A stretch of DNA of 64,000 bases from Sandaracinobacteroides sp041909755 (GTDB lineage: Bacteria > Pseudomonadota > Alphaproteobacteria > Sphingomonadales > Sphingomonadaceae), in assembly GCF_041909755.1 (NCBI RefSeq), contig NZ_JAYRCW010000002.1, positions 13,060 to 77,059 on the forward strand, read 5' to 3'. A model generated the notes under the pieces. The model made no database searches. It worked only from the letters and a program-made list of their open reading frames with translations, and was not told where the DNA came from. The position numbers and the translations under genes are program-made. Below, one piece after another: positions 51,438-60,683 of the stretch; the stretch's first letter is position 1, and each line of letters starts with the position of its first letter.

Positions 51438-53876
51438 ATGATCTCTCATTTCCTGCTCGCCCCAGCCGCTCTCGCCGTCGCAAACCCTGCCCCCGCGCAG
51501 CCTGCCGCCGAACCTCAGGTCGCCGCCGAAGCCGGCGCGGACGACACTGCGATCGTCGTCACTGCCCGCCGCCGGGCGGAAAACATCCAAGACGTGCCTG
51601 TCGCCATTTCGGTGGTCGATGGCGCGACCCTGGATTCGAAGGGCGTTTTCAACCTGAACCGGCTGACGCAGCTGCAACCCTCGCTGCAATTCTTCTCCAC
51701 CAACCCGCGGAACACCTTCATCAACATTCGCGGCATCGGCGCGCCCTTCGGCCTCACGAACGACGGCTTCGAACAGGGCGTCGGCGTCTATGTCGATCAG
51801 GTCTATTACAACCGCATCGCCTCGGCGACGCTGGATTTCGTGGACGTGGAACAGATCGAGGTGCTGCGCGGCCCGCAAGGCACGCTCTACGGCAAGAACA
51901 CCACCGCCGGGGCCATCAACATCACCACCCGCGCGCCCAGCTTCGAGTTCGAGGGGCGCGCCGAAGTCTCCATCGGCAACCTCAATTTCAAGCAGGCGAA
52001 GGCCTCCGTCTCCGGCCCGTTGAGCGACACTCTGGCGGCGCGCATCAGCGTCTCGGCAACAGACCGGCGCGGCACGATCTACAATGTCGCGACAGACACA
52101 TGGATCAACTCGCAGGATAATGTGGGCGTGCGCGCTGCGCTGCTGTGGAAGCCGACGGAAACCTTCCGCATCACCTTCTCCGGCGACTGGAACCTTCAGG
52201 ATCCCATCTGCTGCGGCCAGATCTATGCGCGGCTCGGCACCACGCAGCGGGTCGCCAGCCGTCAATACCCGGCGCTGACGGCGCTGTTCCCCGGCTATCA
52301 GGTGCCCAGCACCAATCCGTTCGACAGGGTGACCGATCTCGATGCCGACATCGCCGCCCGCAACGAACTGGGCGGCCTGTCCGTCCGCGCCGAATGGGAT
52401 GTCGGGCCGGGCACCATCACCTCCATTTCGGCCTGGCGCTACTGGAACTGGGGGCCAAAGAACGACCGGGATTTCACCGGGCTGCCCGTCTACACCAAGG
52501 TCAACAACCCGACGAAACAGGATCAGTGGACGCAGGAGCTGCGCTATGCCTTCGATACGGGCAGGATCGACGCCGTCGTCGGCGGCTTCCTCTTCTATCA
52601 GAAGATCCGCACCAGCGGCGTGCAGGAATCCGGCCCGGCCGCCAGCGCCTGGCTGCTGAACCCGTCCAGCGCGCTGTCGAAGAACCCGGCCGTGCTGAAC
52701 GGGGTGATCGCCGAGAACGACATCCGGCTCGACAATCTGAGCCTTGCCGGTTTCGCCAAGCTGAACTGGAAGGCGGGAGACCGCTTCACCGTCTCGCCCG
52801 GCGTCCGCATCAACTATGACAAGAAGGACGGCTATTATGATTCCGTGGTGACGGGCAACGCCTCGAACGGCACCCGCCAGCTCGTCACCAACGATACGAC
52901 GCACCCCTACTATAATGATCCATGGATCGCGGCGCAGCGCGGCCTGCAATCCTCCCAGTTCTTCGAACCCGGCTTCTCCGCCTGGAACCTCTCGTTCGAC
53001 CTCAACCTGTCCTACCAGCTGTCGGACGATGTGCTGGGCTATGCCACCTATGCGCGCTCCTTCAAGACGGGCGGCATCAACCTGAACGGCGTGCCCAACC
53101 TGTCCAACGGGCTTCCGGCACTGGAAGTCGCCCAGATCAAGCCGGAAAAGGTGGATCATTTCGAGCTGGGCCTGAAAAGCCAGTTCTGGGATCGGCAGGC
53201 CACCCTGAACCTCGCCGCCTACTGGACGGAGATCCGCGATTTCCAGGCCAGCGTGATCAGCAACATCTCAGGCTCCAGCACATTGCGCGGCTATCTGGCG
53301 AATGCCGACAAGGTGCGGGTTCGCGGGGTGGAGGCGGATTTCTCCGTCCGTCCGTCGGACCGCTTCAACGCCTATCTGTCCGGCGCCTTCACCGATCACC
53401 GGTTTGTGCGCTTCGTCGACGCCCCCTGCCCGCCCGAACTGGCCGGCGGCGGCACCGGCACGCCCCCTGGCCCACCCTCCACGCCGGGCGCCAACAGCCC
53501 CGCCAATTGCGATGTCTCGGGCCAGTGGCTGCCGGGCATCTCGCGCTGGTCCTTCGCCTGGGGGGCGGAAGGCAATCTGCCCGCCACGCTGCTGGGCAAG
53601 GATGGTGAAGTCTATCTGGGCTATGAAGCGAGCTACCGCTCCACCTTCTCGTCCAACGCCTCGCGGTCGATCTACACCGATGTCCGCGGCTATTCGCTGC
53701 ACAATATCCGCTTCGGCTTCCGCGACGATTCGCTGGATATCTTCGGCTGGGTGCGCAACGCCTTCGACCAGAATTACTATGAGTCGCTTGCCGTCACACC
53801 TGGCAACACCGGCCTTATCTCGGCCCAGCTCGGAGATCCCCGGACCTTCGGCGGCACCATCAGCTATCGCTTCTGA
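51438..53876 (+). CDS. TonB-dependent outer-membrane receptor
   Basis: An 812-aa receptor: signal peptide to about residue 21, TonB-box-like AIVVTARRRAENIQDVPV (about 38-55), plug motifs IRGIGAPFG and IEVLRGPQGTLYGKNTTAGAINI, and a barrel ending YRF. GGAGG lies 7 nt before the ATG. It belongs to the broad FecA/CirA-like group used by sphingomonads for organic substrates. Behind a YezD gene and near an alkyl sulfatase, a sulfur-bearing substrate such as a sulfate ester is a reasonable inference. Confidence 0.93.
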   Translation: MISHFLLAPAALAVANPAPAQPAAEPQVAAEAGADDTAIVVTARRRAENIQDVPVAISVVDGATLDSKGVFNLNRLTQLQPSLQFFSTNPRNTFINIRGIGAPFGLTNDGFEQGVGVYVDQVYYNRIASATLDFVDVEQIEVLRGPQGTLYGKNTTAGAINITTRAPSFEFEGRAEVSIGNLNFKQAKASVSGPLSDTLAARISVSATDRRGTIYNVATDTWINSQDNVGVRAALLWKPTETFRITFSGDWNLQDPICCGQIYARLGTTQRVASRQYPALTALFPGYQVPSTNPFDRVTDLDADIAARNELGGLSVRAEWDVGPGTITSISAWRYWNWGPKNDRDFTGLPVYTKVNNPTKQDQWTQELRYAFDTGRIDAVVGGFLFYQKIRTSGVQESGPAASAWLLNPSSALSKNPAVLNGVIAENDIRLDNLSLAGFAKLNWKAGDRFTVSPGVRINYDKKDGYYDSVVTGNASNGTRQLVTNDTTHPYYNDPWIAAQRGLQSSQFFEPGFSAWNLSFDLNLSYQLSDDVLGYATYARSFKTGGINLNGVPNLSNGLPALEVAQIKPEKVDHFELGLKSQFWDRQATLNLAAYWTEIRDFQASVISNISGSSTLRGYLANADKVRVRGVEADFSVRPSDRFNAYLSGAFTDHRFVRFVDAPCPPELAGGGTGTPPGPPSTPGANSPANCDVSGQWLPGISRWSFAWGAEGNLPATLLGKDGEVYLGYEASYRSTFSSNASRSIYTDVRGYSLHNIRFGFRDDSLDIFGWVRNAFDQNYYESLAVTPGNTGLISAQLGDPRTFGGTISYRF

Positions 53877-53883
53877 GGATGGC

Positions 53884-53936
53884 GGCCGGCGCGCGCCCCG
53901 CGCCGGCCCATCTTGAGGCCGGCGGCAAAACCGGCC
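53884..53936. terminator. Tandem hairpins after the TonB receptor
   Basis: GGCCGGCGCG-CGCCC-CGCGCCGGCC (10-bp stem, 53884-53908) is followed by GGCCGG and CCGGCC enclosing CGGCAAAA (53917-53936). Together they form a strong termination structure between the receptor and the kinase gene, without a long T-tract. Confidence 0.6.
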
Positions 53937-53949
53937 ATTCTTCAATCTC

Positions 53950-54690
53950 ATGACGGCCGCTCGTCTCATAACGCCCGGCGCCCTAGGGGCACTGATCGCC
54001 AGCCGCTGCGAACCCGGCGCCGTCACCGTCATCGGCCTCACCGGCTCGGTCGCGGCCGGCAAGTCCACGCTTGCCACCGAACTCGCGGCGGCGCTGGCCC
54101 CGCGCCTGCGGGTGGAAGTGGTGCAGACAGACGGCTTCCTGCTCCCCAACGACGAGCTGGAATCCCGCGGCCTGATGCTGCGCAAGGGCTATCCCGAAAC
54201 CTATGACATCGCCGCCCTTTCCGTCACGCTGGAGGCTGCGCGTGTCCGCCCCGTCCGCATCCCCGGCTATTCGCATGCGCTCTATGATGTCGATCCGGCG
54301 CTCGCCCGCACGATCGACAGGCCCGATCTCGTGCTGGTCGAAGGGCTGGGGTTCGCCCCCGCCGGCGGCGACAGCAGCGTGGCGCAGTCGCTCGACAGCC
54401 TCGTCTACCTCGACGCGACGGAGGAAGACCTGGAACATTGGTTCGTCGAACGCTTCATGGCCCTGTGGCGCGCCGCCGAACAGGATCCGTCGAGCTTCTA
54501 CGCCCAGTTCCGCACGATGGGTGAAACGCAGGCGCGCGGGTTCGCCCGCACCGTGGTGTGGCGGCGCATCAACCTGCCCAACCTGCAGGAGCATATCGTC
54601 CGCGCCCGCCCGCTGGCGGATATCCTGCTGCACAAGTCGCGTGACCACAGCCTGAGGCTGGTGCGCCCCGACATCCCTGCCTGGGGCTGA
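53950..54690 (+). CDS. Type I pantothenate kinase-like P-loop kinase
   Basis: A 246-aa P-loop kinase. GLTGSVAAGKSTLA (about 29-42) is Walker A, QTDGFLLPNDELESRGLMLRKGYPETYD (about 58-85) is the CoaA/phosphoribulokinase substrate region, RIPGYSHALYD and LVLVEGLGF follow as in CoaA. E. coli CoaA is 316 aa, so this is a shorter variant; uridine- or glycerate-kinase-like activity is an alternative. It follows the terminator by 13 nt and may be transcribed from its own promoter. Confidence 0.8.
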   Translation: MTAARLITPGALGALIASRCEPGAVTVIGLTGSVAAGKSTLATELAAALAPRLRVEVVQTDGFLLPNDELESRGLMLRKGYPETYDIAALSVTLEAARVRPVRIPGYSHALYDVDPALARTIDRPDLVLVEGLGFAPAGGDSSVAQSLDSLVYLDATEEDLEHWFVERFMALWRAAEQDPSSFYAQFRTMGETQARGFARTVVWRRINLPNLQEHIVRARPLADILLHKSRDHSLRLVRPDIPAWG

Positions 54691-54692
54691 CC

Positions 54693-56608
54693 CTAAGGCG
54701 TCACGATCGGGAAATCCGCGGGCGGCGCTTCGAACAGGCCCAGGAACAGCGGCAGCAGCTCCGCCCGCCCCTCGATGATGGGCTGCGGCCCGCCCGCGCC
54801 CGCGCCCGCCAGCGCGCGCAGGAACGCCGCGCGCGGCATCGTCACCGTCACGTCCGCGGCATCCCCCACGCCCTGTTCATGCACCATCACCCCGTTGCGC
54901 ACGGTGATGAAATGCCGCTCCTTCACATCCGGCAGCACCAGCGCCAGGGTGAAGGGGGCCGCAGGCGCCCGTTCCGGCACCAGCCGCACCGCCATCAGGT
55001 CCAGCAGCATCGCGGTCGGCACAAAGCGGGCCATCGCCAGCCCGCCGGCGGGCGCGGCCACCGGCCCGCCTTCCACTTCGGCCGCTGCCGTCAGATACAT
55101 GTTGCGCCACAGCGAGCCTTCGGNNNNNNNNNNATCTGCCGGTAGCCGTCCGCAAGCAGCGCCTTCGCCTCCGGCCCGGCGGCGCCGGCAAACACCAGAT
55201 GATCCAGCAGCGTGGCAGCCCAGCGGTAATCGCCGGATGCCGCCGCCGCCTTCGCCAGCGCGACCACCCGGTCCGCCCCGCCCAGCGCCTCCACATAGCG
55301 CGCGCCAAGCGCTTCGGGCGGGTGCCGGTGCAGTTCGGCCGGATTGCCGGAATACCAGCCCAGATAGCGCTGATAGACCGCCTTCGAATTGTGATTCATG
55401 GTGCCGTAATAGCCCCGGTTGAACCAGCGGGCCTTCAGCGCGGGCGGCAGTTCGATCTGTTCCGCAATCTCGTCCTTCGTCAGCCCCTTGTTCATCAGGC
55501 GGACGGACTGGTCGTGCAGATATTTATAGGCGTCGCGGTGGCTGGCAACATAGTCCTGCACCACCGCCTGCCCAAAGCGCGGCCAGCCGTGGCTCGTCGC
55601 CACGATATCGCTATTCGCGCCGTAAAGGCGCAGCGCCTCCGTCAGATAATCCGCCCAGCCCTTGGTATCCCGCACCAGCGCCCCGCGCGGGGTCAGGATG
55701 TTGTGCATCGTGGCGTTGGCGTTCTCCGCCAGATGCAGCACGCGGAACTGCGGCAGGTGGAAGTTCATCTCCGCCGGCGCCTCGGTGTCGGGCGTCAGCT
55801 GGAATACGAACGTCACGCCGTCGATCACGCGCGTCTCGCCCGTCGCCTTCACCACATCGGTCGGCGGCAGCAGGCTCGTCGCGCCGGACGAAATCGCCGG
55901 CCCGATCCCGCTGTTCACCTTCCCGTCCGGCCCGAACGGCAGATTGGCACCGAACTGATAGAGCGCGCGACGGCTCATCGCGTTGCCAGCAATCACATTC
56001 TCGGAAACGGCATGCTCCAGGAAGCCGTCCGGCGCCAGGATCGGCACCGTCCTGCCATCCGCCTCCCCCAGCACGCCCGCTGCGCCGCCGAAATGGTCGC
56101 CATGGCTGTGGGTATAGATCAGCCCCGTCACCGGCCTGTCGCCCACCTTCTGCCGCACCAGCGCCAGCGCCGCGCGCGCCGGCTCGACCGACAGCAGCGG
56201 ATCGACAAGGATATAGCCCCGGTCGCCCACGATCACCGTCATCACGGAAATGTCGAAGCCGCGCACCTGATAGACGCGGTCGGTCACCTTGAAGAGCCCG
56301 TGCTTCGCCATCAGCCGCGATTGCCGCCACAGCGACGGGTTCACACTGGCCGGCGCCGGGCCCTTCAACCGGTCGAGCGCGGCGAAATCCCAGGCAACGC
56401 CCTTGCCGTCGTCCCGCGGGATCGTGGGCGCGGGATGCGTGCCCAGGAAGCCGCGCGCCGCGAAGTCCGCGTCCTGCCCGTCGTCGGCCGGCAGGCCCTT
56501 CAGCACCGCAGCGTTGGCCGCCCGCGTCTGCGGCGAAACCGCCTGCGCCAGCCCCGGTGTGCCGGCCAGCATTGCAGCCGCCAGCAGCCAGCCCTTTGAT
56601 CCCCGCAT
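54693..56608 (-). CDS. Secreted alkyl sulfatase (SdsA/BDS1 type), interrupted by assembly gap
   Basis: A metallo-beta-lactamase-fold alkyl sulfatase. After a signal peptide (about 1-23) comes the MBL zinc motif THSHGDHFGG (166-175), then the dimerisation domain (GYYGTMNHNSKAVYQRYLGWYSGNPAELH) and a C-terminal SCP2-like domain after the gap. The 10-N run at 55124-55133 puts the two halves out of frame: codons above are in phase 1 and those below in phase 2. Adding one base restores a continuous LLADGYRQ...EGSLWRNMYLTAAAE. The start at 56608 has GGGGAGG upstream. The enzyme releases sulfate from alkyl sulfates such as SDS in the periplasm. Confidence 0.88.
55124..55133. other. 10-N assembly gap inside the alkyl sulfatase gene
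   Basis: Ten consecutive N positions interrupt the gene. Flanking bases fit AT-N...N-CC around a five-codon loop (as in Ile-Gly-Tyr-Gln-Ala of relatives), so 11 missing bases, not 10, would make the gene intact. Confidence 0.95.
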
Positions 56609-56732
56609 CCCGATCCTCCCCACCAATTGCGCCATGTCATGGCGGCCATCATCAGTCCGCACGAAACTGGGCATTGGCAAGCGCCCGGCAGCCGCGCTAG
56701 CACTAGGCGCAGGGCACCGAGGGGAGGATCCG

Positions 56733-57293
56733 ATGAAAGCAGCATTCCTGGCAATGACGGCAGCGGGCCTTGCAGCCGCCGCGCCGGTGCAGGCGCAGAC
56801 GGCCACCGTCTATCGCGACGCGAATTTCAGCGGCCCTGCCGTCGCCGTGAACGGCGCCAACCCCAACATGCAGCTCAACTTCCAGATCACCTCGATCCGC
56901 GTCGGCAGCGGCCGGTGGGAACTGTGCCCGGAACCCAATTTCCGGGGCCGCTGCCTCACCGTCACCAGTTCAGACGGCAACCTGCGCCGCAGCTTCGGCT
57001 GGCCCGGGCCGCTGCACTCGATGCGCGTGGCGGGCGGCGGCGGCTGGGGCGGCGGGGCCATCGGCGGCCAGCGCCTGAAAGGGATGGCGTCCGAATTCTT
57101 CCCAGCGCCGCGCCGGGGGAACAGCCGTGTCCTCGCCTGCCCGAACGGCAACGCGACATCCGCCTGCGCCGCCGAAACGGCGGATCGCTTCTGCGTCGAC
57201 GCCGGCTGGCGCGGCTCCGCCAGACAGCTGATGGAAACCGAAAATCGCCGGGTCTATCTGGCCGATGTCCTCTGCGTGCAGACGGGATACTGA
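56733..57293 (+). CDS. Secreted beta/gamma-crystallin-fold protein
   Basis: A 186-aa secreted protein: signal peptide to about residue 20 (VQAQ), then a beta/gamma-crystallin Greek-key pattern with YRDANFSGPAVAV and CPEPNFRGRCLTV, each a Y/FxxxxFxG repeat. Two pairs of cysteines may form disulfides in the C-terminal part (FPAPRRGNSRVLACPNGN... CVDAGWRGSAR), which has no known family. GGGGAGG precedes the ATG. Divergent from the alkyl sulfatase, three nt before the next crystallin-like gene, which suggests one operon. Confidence 0.78.
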   Translation: MKAAFLAMTAAGLAAAAPVQAQTATVYRDANFSGPAVAVNGANPNMQLNFQITSIRVGSGRWELCPEPNFRGRCLTVTSSDGNLRRSFGWPGPLHSMRVAGGGGWGGGAIGGQRLKGMASEFFPAPRRGNSRVLACPNGNATSACAAETADRFCVDAGWRGSARQLMETENRRVYLADVLCVQTGY

Positions 57294-57295
57294 GG

Positions 57296-57658
57296 ATGCG
57301 GGTGCTGATGCTTGCGGCCGCGCTGGCCGCGGCGGCCCCGGCGACGGCCGAAGTCGCCATGTTCAGCCAGCGCCATTTCCAGGGCGCGCGCTACAATCTG
57401 GAAAGCGAAAGCCCGAACATGAGCTTTTCGCCCCGCTCGATCCGGGTGGTGGAGGGGCAGCCCTGGCAGATCTGCCCCCGCCCCTTCTTCGGCGGGGATT
57501 GCCGCATCATCAGCAGTTCCGAATCGAAACTCAGCCTGCCCCGCGCCTTTTCCGGCGTTGTCCGCTCGGCCCGGCCCGCGCCCGGCGCTGCGCCGGCCGC
57601 CAGCCCGCAGAAGGAAGAGGGTGAGCCGAAATCGAAAGACACCGCACCCAAATCCTGA
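57296..57658 (+). CDS. Small secreted beta/gamma-crystallin-like protein
   Basis: A 120-aa secreted protein: signal peptide to about residue 19, then one crystallin-type domain with FSQRHFQGARYNL and CPRPFFGGDCRII, and a proline/lysine-rich disordered tail (from about residue 96). It resembles the domain of the gene before it and starts 3 nt after its stop, so the two appear to be a diverged tandem pair. No calcium-binding consensus can be confirmed. Confidence 0.72.
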   Translation: MRVLMLAAALAAAAPATAEVAMFSQRHFQGARYNLESESPNMSFSPRSIRVVEGQPWQICPRPFFGGDCRIISSSESKLSLPRAFSGVVRSARPAPGAAPAASPQKEEGEPKSKDTAPKS

Positions 57659-57670
57659 CAGCAGGGCCGG

Positions 57671-58702
57671 ATGTTCCGCACCGACCCCCTGCCGCAGGAC
57701 TGGGCAGCGATCGGCCTCTGGCTGCAATCGCAGGGCCTGACGCTCGATTCCGCGCCCGCCCGCCAGTTCGCCGGCGGCCTCGCCAACCTCAACTATCTTG
57801 TGTCCGTGGATGGCGCCCCGGCCGTGTTCCGCCGCCCGCCCGCCGGTGATCTCGCCCATGGCGCGTCCGACATGGCGCGCGAAGCGCGGGTGCTGTCTGC
57901 CCTGCACCCGATCTTCCCGCTCGCCCCCCGCAGCGTGGCCTTCTGTGCCGATGCATCCGTCATCGGCGCCCCTTTCCAGCTGCTCGACTATCGCCCCGGC
58001 CTCGCGATCGGCGGCAGCCTGCCCGAGCGTCTGTCTGGCGATGACAGCGGCTGGCTGATCGACGCGCTGGCGGAAACGCTCGCCCGGCTGCACGCGCTCG
58101 ATCCCGAACAGGACGGCCTCCTTCACCTCGGCAAACCCAGCGGATTCGCGGAACGGCAGCTGAAGGGCTGGACGAAACGCGCCGAAGCCGCCTTCGCGGC
58201 AGAGGCCCCGCCCGCACTTGCCCCGTTGCTGGCGCGGATGGCCGAAACGCTGCCGCCCGATCCCCCGGCGCGCCTGCTGCACATGGATGCGAAGTTCGAC
58301 AATCTGCTCGTCGATCCCGACACCCGCCGCGCCTCTGCCCTGATCGACTGGGACATGGGCACGCTGGGGCCGCCCGCCTTCGATCTCGCCGTGCTGTTGT
58401 CCTACTGGATCGAGCCCGGCGATCCGGCCGAAACCCATGCGCTTGGCGCCATCCCGTCGCTCACCCCCGGCTGGCCCGGCCGGGCCGCGGCGGTCGCCGC
58501 CTATGCAAAGGCGGCGGGCGGCATCCCGCCGCATCTGGGCTGGCACCTCGGCCTCGCCCGGCTGCGCCTCGCCACCGCCTGGATGCAACTCTATCGCTTG
58601 TGGCAGCAGGGAGCGCTTTCCGGCAGCCGCTATGCGGGCTTCGCATCCCTTGCCGGGGCGATCCTCGCCCAGGCGCTCGACCAGTTTGAGGACCGACCAT
58701 GA
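57671..58702 (+). CDS. Phosphotransferase family kinase (ACAD10/LvaA-like)
   Basis: A 343-aa APH-fold kinase. FAGGLANLNYLV (about 28-39) is the glycine loop, LHMDAKFDNLLVD the catalytic loop (HxD..N) and IDWDMGTLGPPAFDLA the DxD metal site. This wording is that of the phosphotransferases partnered with acyl-CoA dehydrogenases, such as LvaA and the kinase part of mammalian ACAD10/11, which phosphorylate 4-hydroxyacyl-CoA. The stop overlaps the acyl-CoA dehydrogenase start (ATGA), giving the expected pair. Confidence 0.87.
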   Translation: MFRTDPLPQDWAAIGLWLQSQGLTLDSAPARQFAGGLANLNYLVSVDGAPAVFRRPPAGDLAHGASDMAREARVLSALHPIFPLAPRSVAFCADASVIGAPFQLLDYRPGLAIGGSLPERLSGDDSGWLIDALAETLARLHALDPEQDGLLHLGKPSGFAERQLKGWTKRAEAAFAAEAPPALAPLLARMAETLPPDPPARLLHMDAKFDNLLVDPDTRRASALIDWDMGTLGPPAFDLAVLLSYWIEPGDPAETHALGAIPSLTPGWPGRAAAVAAYAKAAGGIPPHLGWHLGLARLRLATAWMQLYRLWQQGALSGSRYAGFASLAGAILAQALDQFEDRP

Positions 58703-59937
58703 TCGATTTCTCCATTTCCCCCGAACTCGCGGCGCTTGCTGCCCGCACCCGCAAGTTCGTCATCGACGAAATCATCCCCTACGAACGCGATCCGCGCCTC
58801 ACCCAGCACGGCCCGACGGACGCACTCCGGCAGGAACTGGTGGAAAAGGCCCGCGCGGCGGATCTTCTGTCGGTGCAATGCCCCACCACCTATGGCGGCA
58901 AGGGGCTGTCGCACACCGAAGTCGCCGTGGTGCTGGAAGCCTCCGGCTGGTCCACGCTGGGGCCGGTCGCGATGAACTGCGCCGCGCCCGACGAGGGGAA
59001 CATGTACATCCTCTCCAAGATCTGCCGCCCCGACCAGGCAGACCGCTATCTGAAGCCCGTGGTTCAGGGCCACCAGCGCTCCGTCTTCGCGATGACGGAA
59101 CCGGAGGGCGCCGGATCGGATCCGGCCCAGCTGAAGACGGAAGCGGTGTTCGATGGCACCCACTTCACCATCAACGGCCTGAAGTGGCTGATCACCGGCG
59201 CCAATGGCGCAAAGACATGGATCATCATGGCGCGCGTGCTGCCCAACGCGCACGGCCCCGACGGCCCCACCCTGTTCGTCTGCGAAGGCGGCACCCCCGG
59301 CATCGAGATCGAGCGGGTGATGAACTCCATGGATCGCAACTATGTCGAAGGCCATGGCGTGGTGCGCTTCAACAACCTGAAGCTGCCGGCAGACGCCCTG
59401 CTGGGCGAGGTTGGCGAAGCCTTCCGCTATGCCCAGATGCGGCTTGCGCCCGCCCGGATGACGCACTGCATGCGCTGGCTGGGGGCGGCGGCCCGCGCCC
59501 ACAAGATCGCCATCGATCACGCCCGCACCCGCACCGCCTTCGGCAAGCCCATCGGCGATCATCAGGGCGTCTCCTTCCTGCTCGCCCAGAACGAGATCGA
59601 CCTGAAGGTCAGCCGCCTGCTGACCTGGCAGACGGCCTGGCTGATGGACAATGGCGTGAAGGGCCGCCACGAAAGCTCGATCGCGAAATCCGAAATTTCC
59701 GAGCGGCTGTTCCAGGTGACGGATCGCTGCGTGCAGATCCTTGGCGGCATCGGCGTGACAGACGAGACGGTCGTGGAAATGATCTACCGCGACATGCGCC
59801 CCTTCCGCCTCTATGACGGCCCCACCGAAGTCCACAAGTTCGCCATCGGCCGCCAGCTGATGCGGCAGGGCACGGAGTTCGAAGCGACGCCGGCGGCGAA
59901 CGGCCTGCCGATCCCCTTCGTCCGGGCGGCTGAATGA
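58699..59937 (+). CDS. Acyl-CoA dehydrogenase (ACAD11/LvaC-like)
   Basis: A 412-aa acyl-CoA dehydrogenase. FAMTEPEGAGSDPAQLKT (about 130-147) contains the FAD/substrate strand motif and KWLITGANGAKTWIIMARV the following beta-domain; the C-terminal helical domain ends DGPTEVHKFAIGRQLM, the wording of the ACAD10/11 and LvaC group. In that group the enzyme removes phosphate from 4-phosphoacyl-CoA made by the kinase, giving a 2-enoyl-CoA. Coupled to the kinase by ATGA and to the Nudix gene by ATGA. Confidence 0.88.
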   Translation: MIDFSISPELAALAARTRKFVIDEIIPYERDPRLTQHGPTDALRQELVEKARAADLLSVQCPTTYGGKGLSHTEVAVVLEASGWSTLGPVAMNCAAPDEGNMYILSKICRPDQADRYLKPVVQGHQRSVFAMTEPEGAGSDPAQLKTEAVFDGTHFTINGLKWLITGANGAKTWIIMARVLPNAHGPDGPTLFVCEGGTPGIEIERVMNSMDRNYVEGHGVVRFNNLKLPADALLGEVGEAFRYAQMRLAPARMTHCMRWLGAAARAHKIAIDHARTRTAFGKPIGDHQGVSFLLAQNEIDLKVSRLLTWQTAWLMDNGVKGRHESSIAKSEISERLFQVTDRCVQILGGIGVTDETVVEMIYRDMRPFRLYDGPTEVHKFAIGRQLMRQGTEFEATPAANGLPIPFVRAAE

Positions 59938-60449
59938 GCAAGGCCGTCTGGCAGGGAAAATTCCTCGAAGCCCATGTCGCCCCCTGGGGCGATGGCGGGC
60001 AGTGGGAATTTGTGAAGCGCACGCGCGGCATCCAGGCCGCCGTGATCGTCGCCCTGACAGACCTGCATGAACTAGTCCTCGTCGAACAATATCGTCCCCC
60101 GCTCGGCCGGCCCTGCATCGAGCTTCCCGCAGGCCTTGTGGGCGACGAAACCGAAGGCGAGGACATCTTCGACAGCGCCCGGCGCGAGCTGTTCGAGGAA
60201 ACCGGCTACGAGGCCGACGAGTGGGAGGCGTTCGGCGAATTCGCCTCCTCGCCCGGCATGGTCGGCGAAATCTATCACCTCTATCGCGCCACGGGCCTGC
60301 GCCGCACCGGCGCGGGCGGCGGGGTGGGGAACGAAGGCATCGTCACCCATGTCGTCCCCGTCTCCCGCATTCCCGCCTTCATCGAATCCGCCCGCGCGCG
60401 CGGCTGCGTGATCGACACAAGGCTGCTTATCGGGCTCTCGCTCGTCTGA
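59934..60449 (+). CDS. Nudix hydrolase (ADP-sugar pyrophosphatase-like)
   Basis: A 171-aa protein with a complete Nudix box (GX5EX7REUXEEXGU): G-DETEG-E-DIFDSAR-RELFEETGY at about residues 65-87. LVLVEQYRPPLGRPCIELPAGLV before it resembles ADP-ribose pyrophosphatases. It likely hydrolyses a nucleoside diphosphate sugar or similar. Its ATG overlaps the dehydrogenase stop; its 3' end overlaps the convergent RHH gene by 23 nt. Confidence 0.88.
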   Translation: MSKAVWQGKFLEAHVAPWGDGGQWEFVKRTRGIQAAVIVALTDLHELVLVEQYRPPLGRPCIELPAGLVGDETEGEDIFDSARRELFEETGYEADEWEAFGEFASSPGMVGEIYHLYRATGLRRTGAGGGVGNEGIVTHVVPVSRIPAFIESARARGCVIDTRLLIGLSLV

Positions 60450-60630
60450 GCAATTCCACCCGGATCGCACTGGCAAGCGGGGTGCTGCGCGCTTCATCCA
60501 GCCGCGTGATCCAGCCGGTGGGGGTAATCCCCTCGCCGGCCACGGCCTCGTCGAACGCGGCCCAGAATTCGGGCTCCAGCGCGACAGAGGTGCGATGCCC
60601 CTGGATGGTGAAGCTCCGCTTCTTCAGCAT
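60427..60630 (-). CDS. Ribbon-helix-helix domain protein
   Basis: A 67-aa protein: KRSFTIQGHRTSVALEPEFWAAFDEAVAGEG, with HRTSVALEPEFW as the ribbon and first helix, fits RHH_4-type small proteins common in alphaproteobacteria. It could bind DNA as a dimer. The end overlaps the Nudix gene. The target is unknown. Confidence 0.75.
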   Translation of the reverse strand: MLKKRSFTIQGHRTSVALEPEFWAAFDEAVAGEGITPTGWITRLDEARSTPLASAIRVELLRRARAR

Positions 60631-60683
60631 GACGGGCCTTATAGCGGCCGGCGGTAAGGCCGCCGAGTCCGCATCGACGAACG

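Noticed and set aside
54693..56608. Alkyl sulfatase as a frameshifted pseudogene
   Set aside because: The frame change coincides exactly with a 10-N placeholder; both sides are otherwise intact and family-like.
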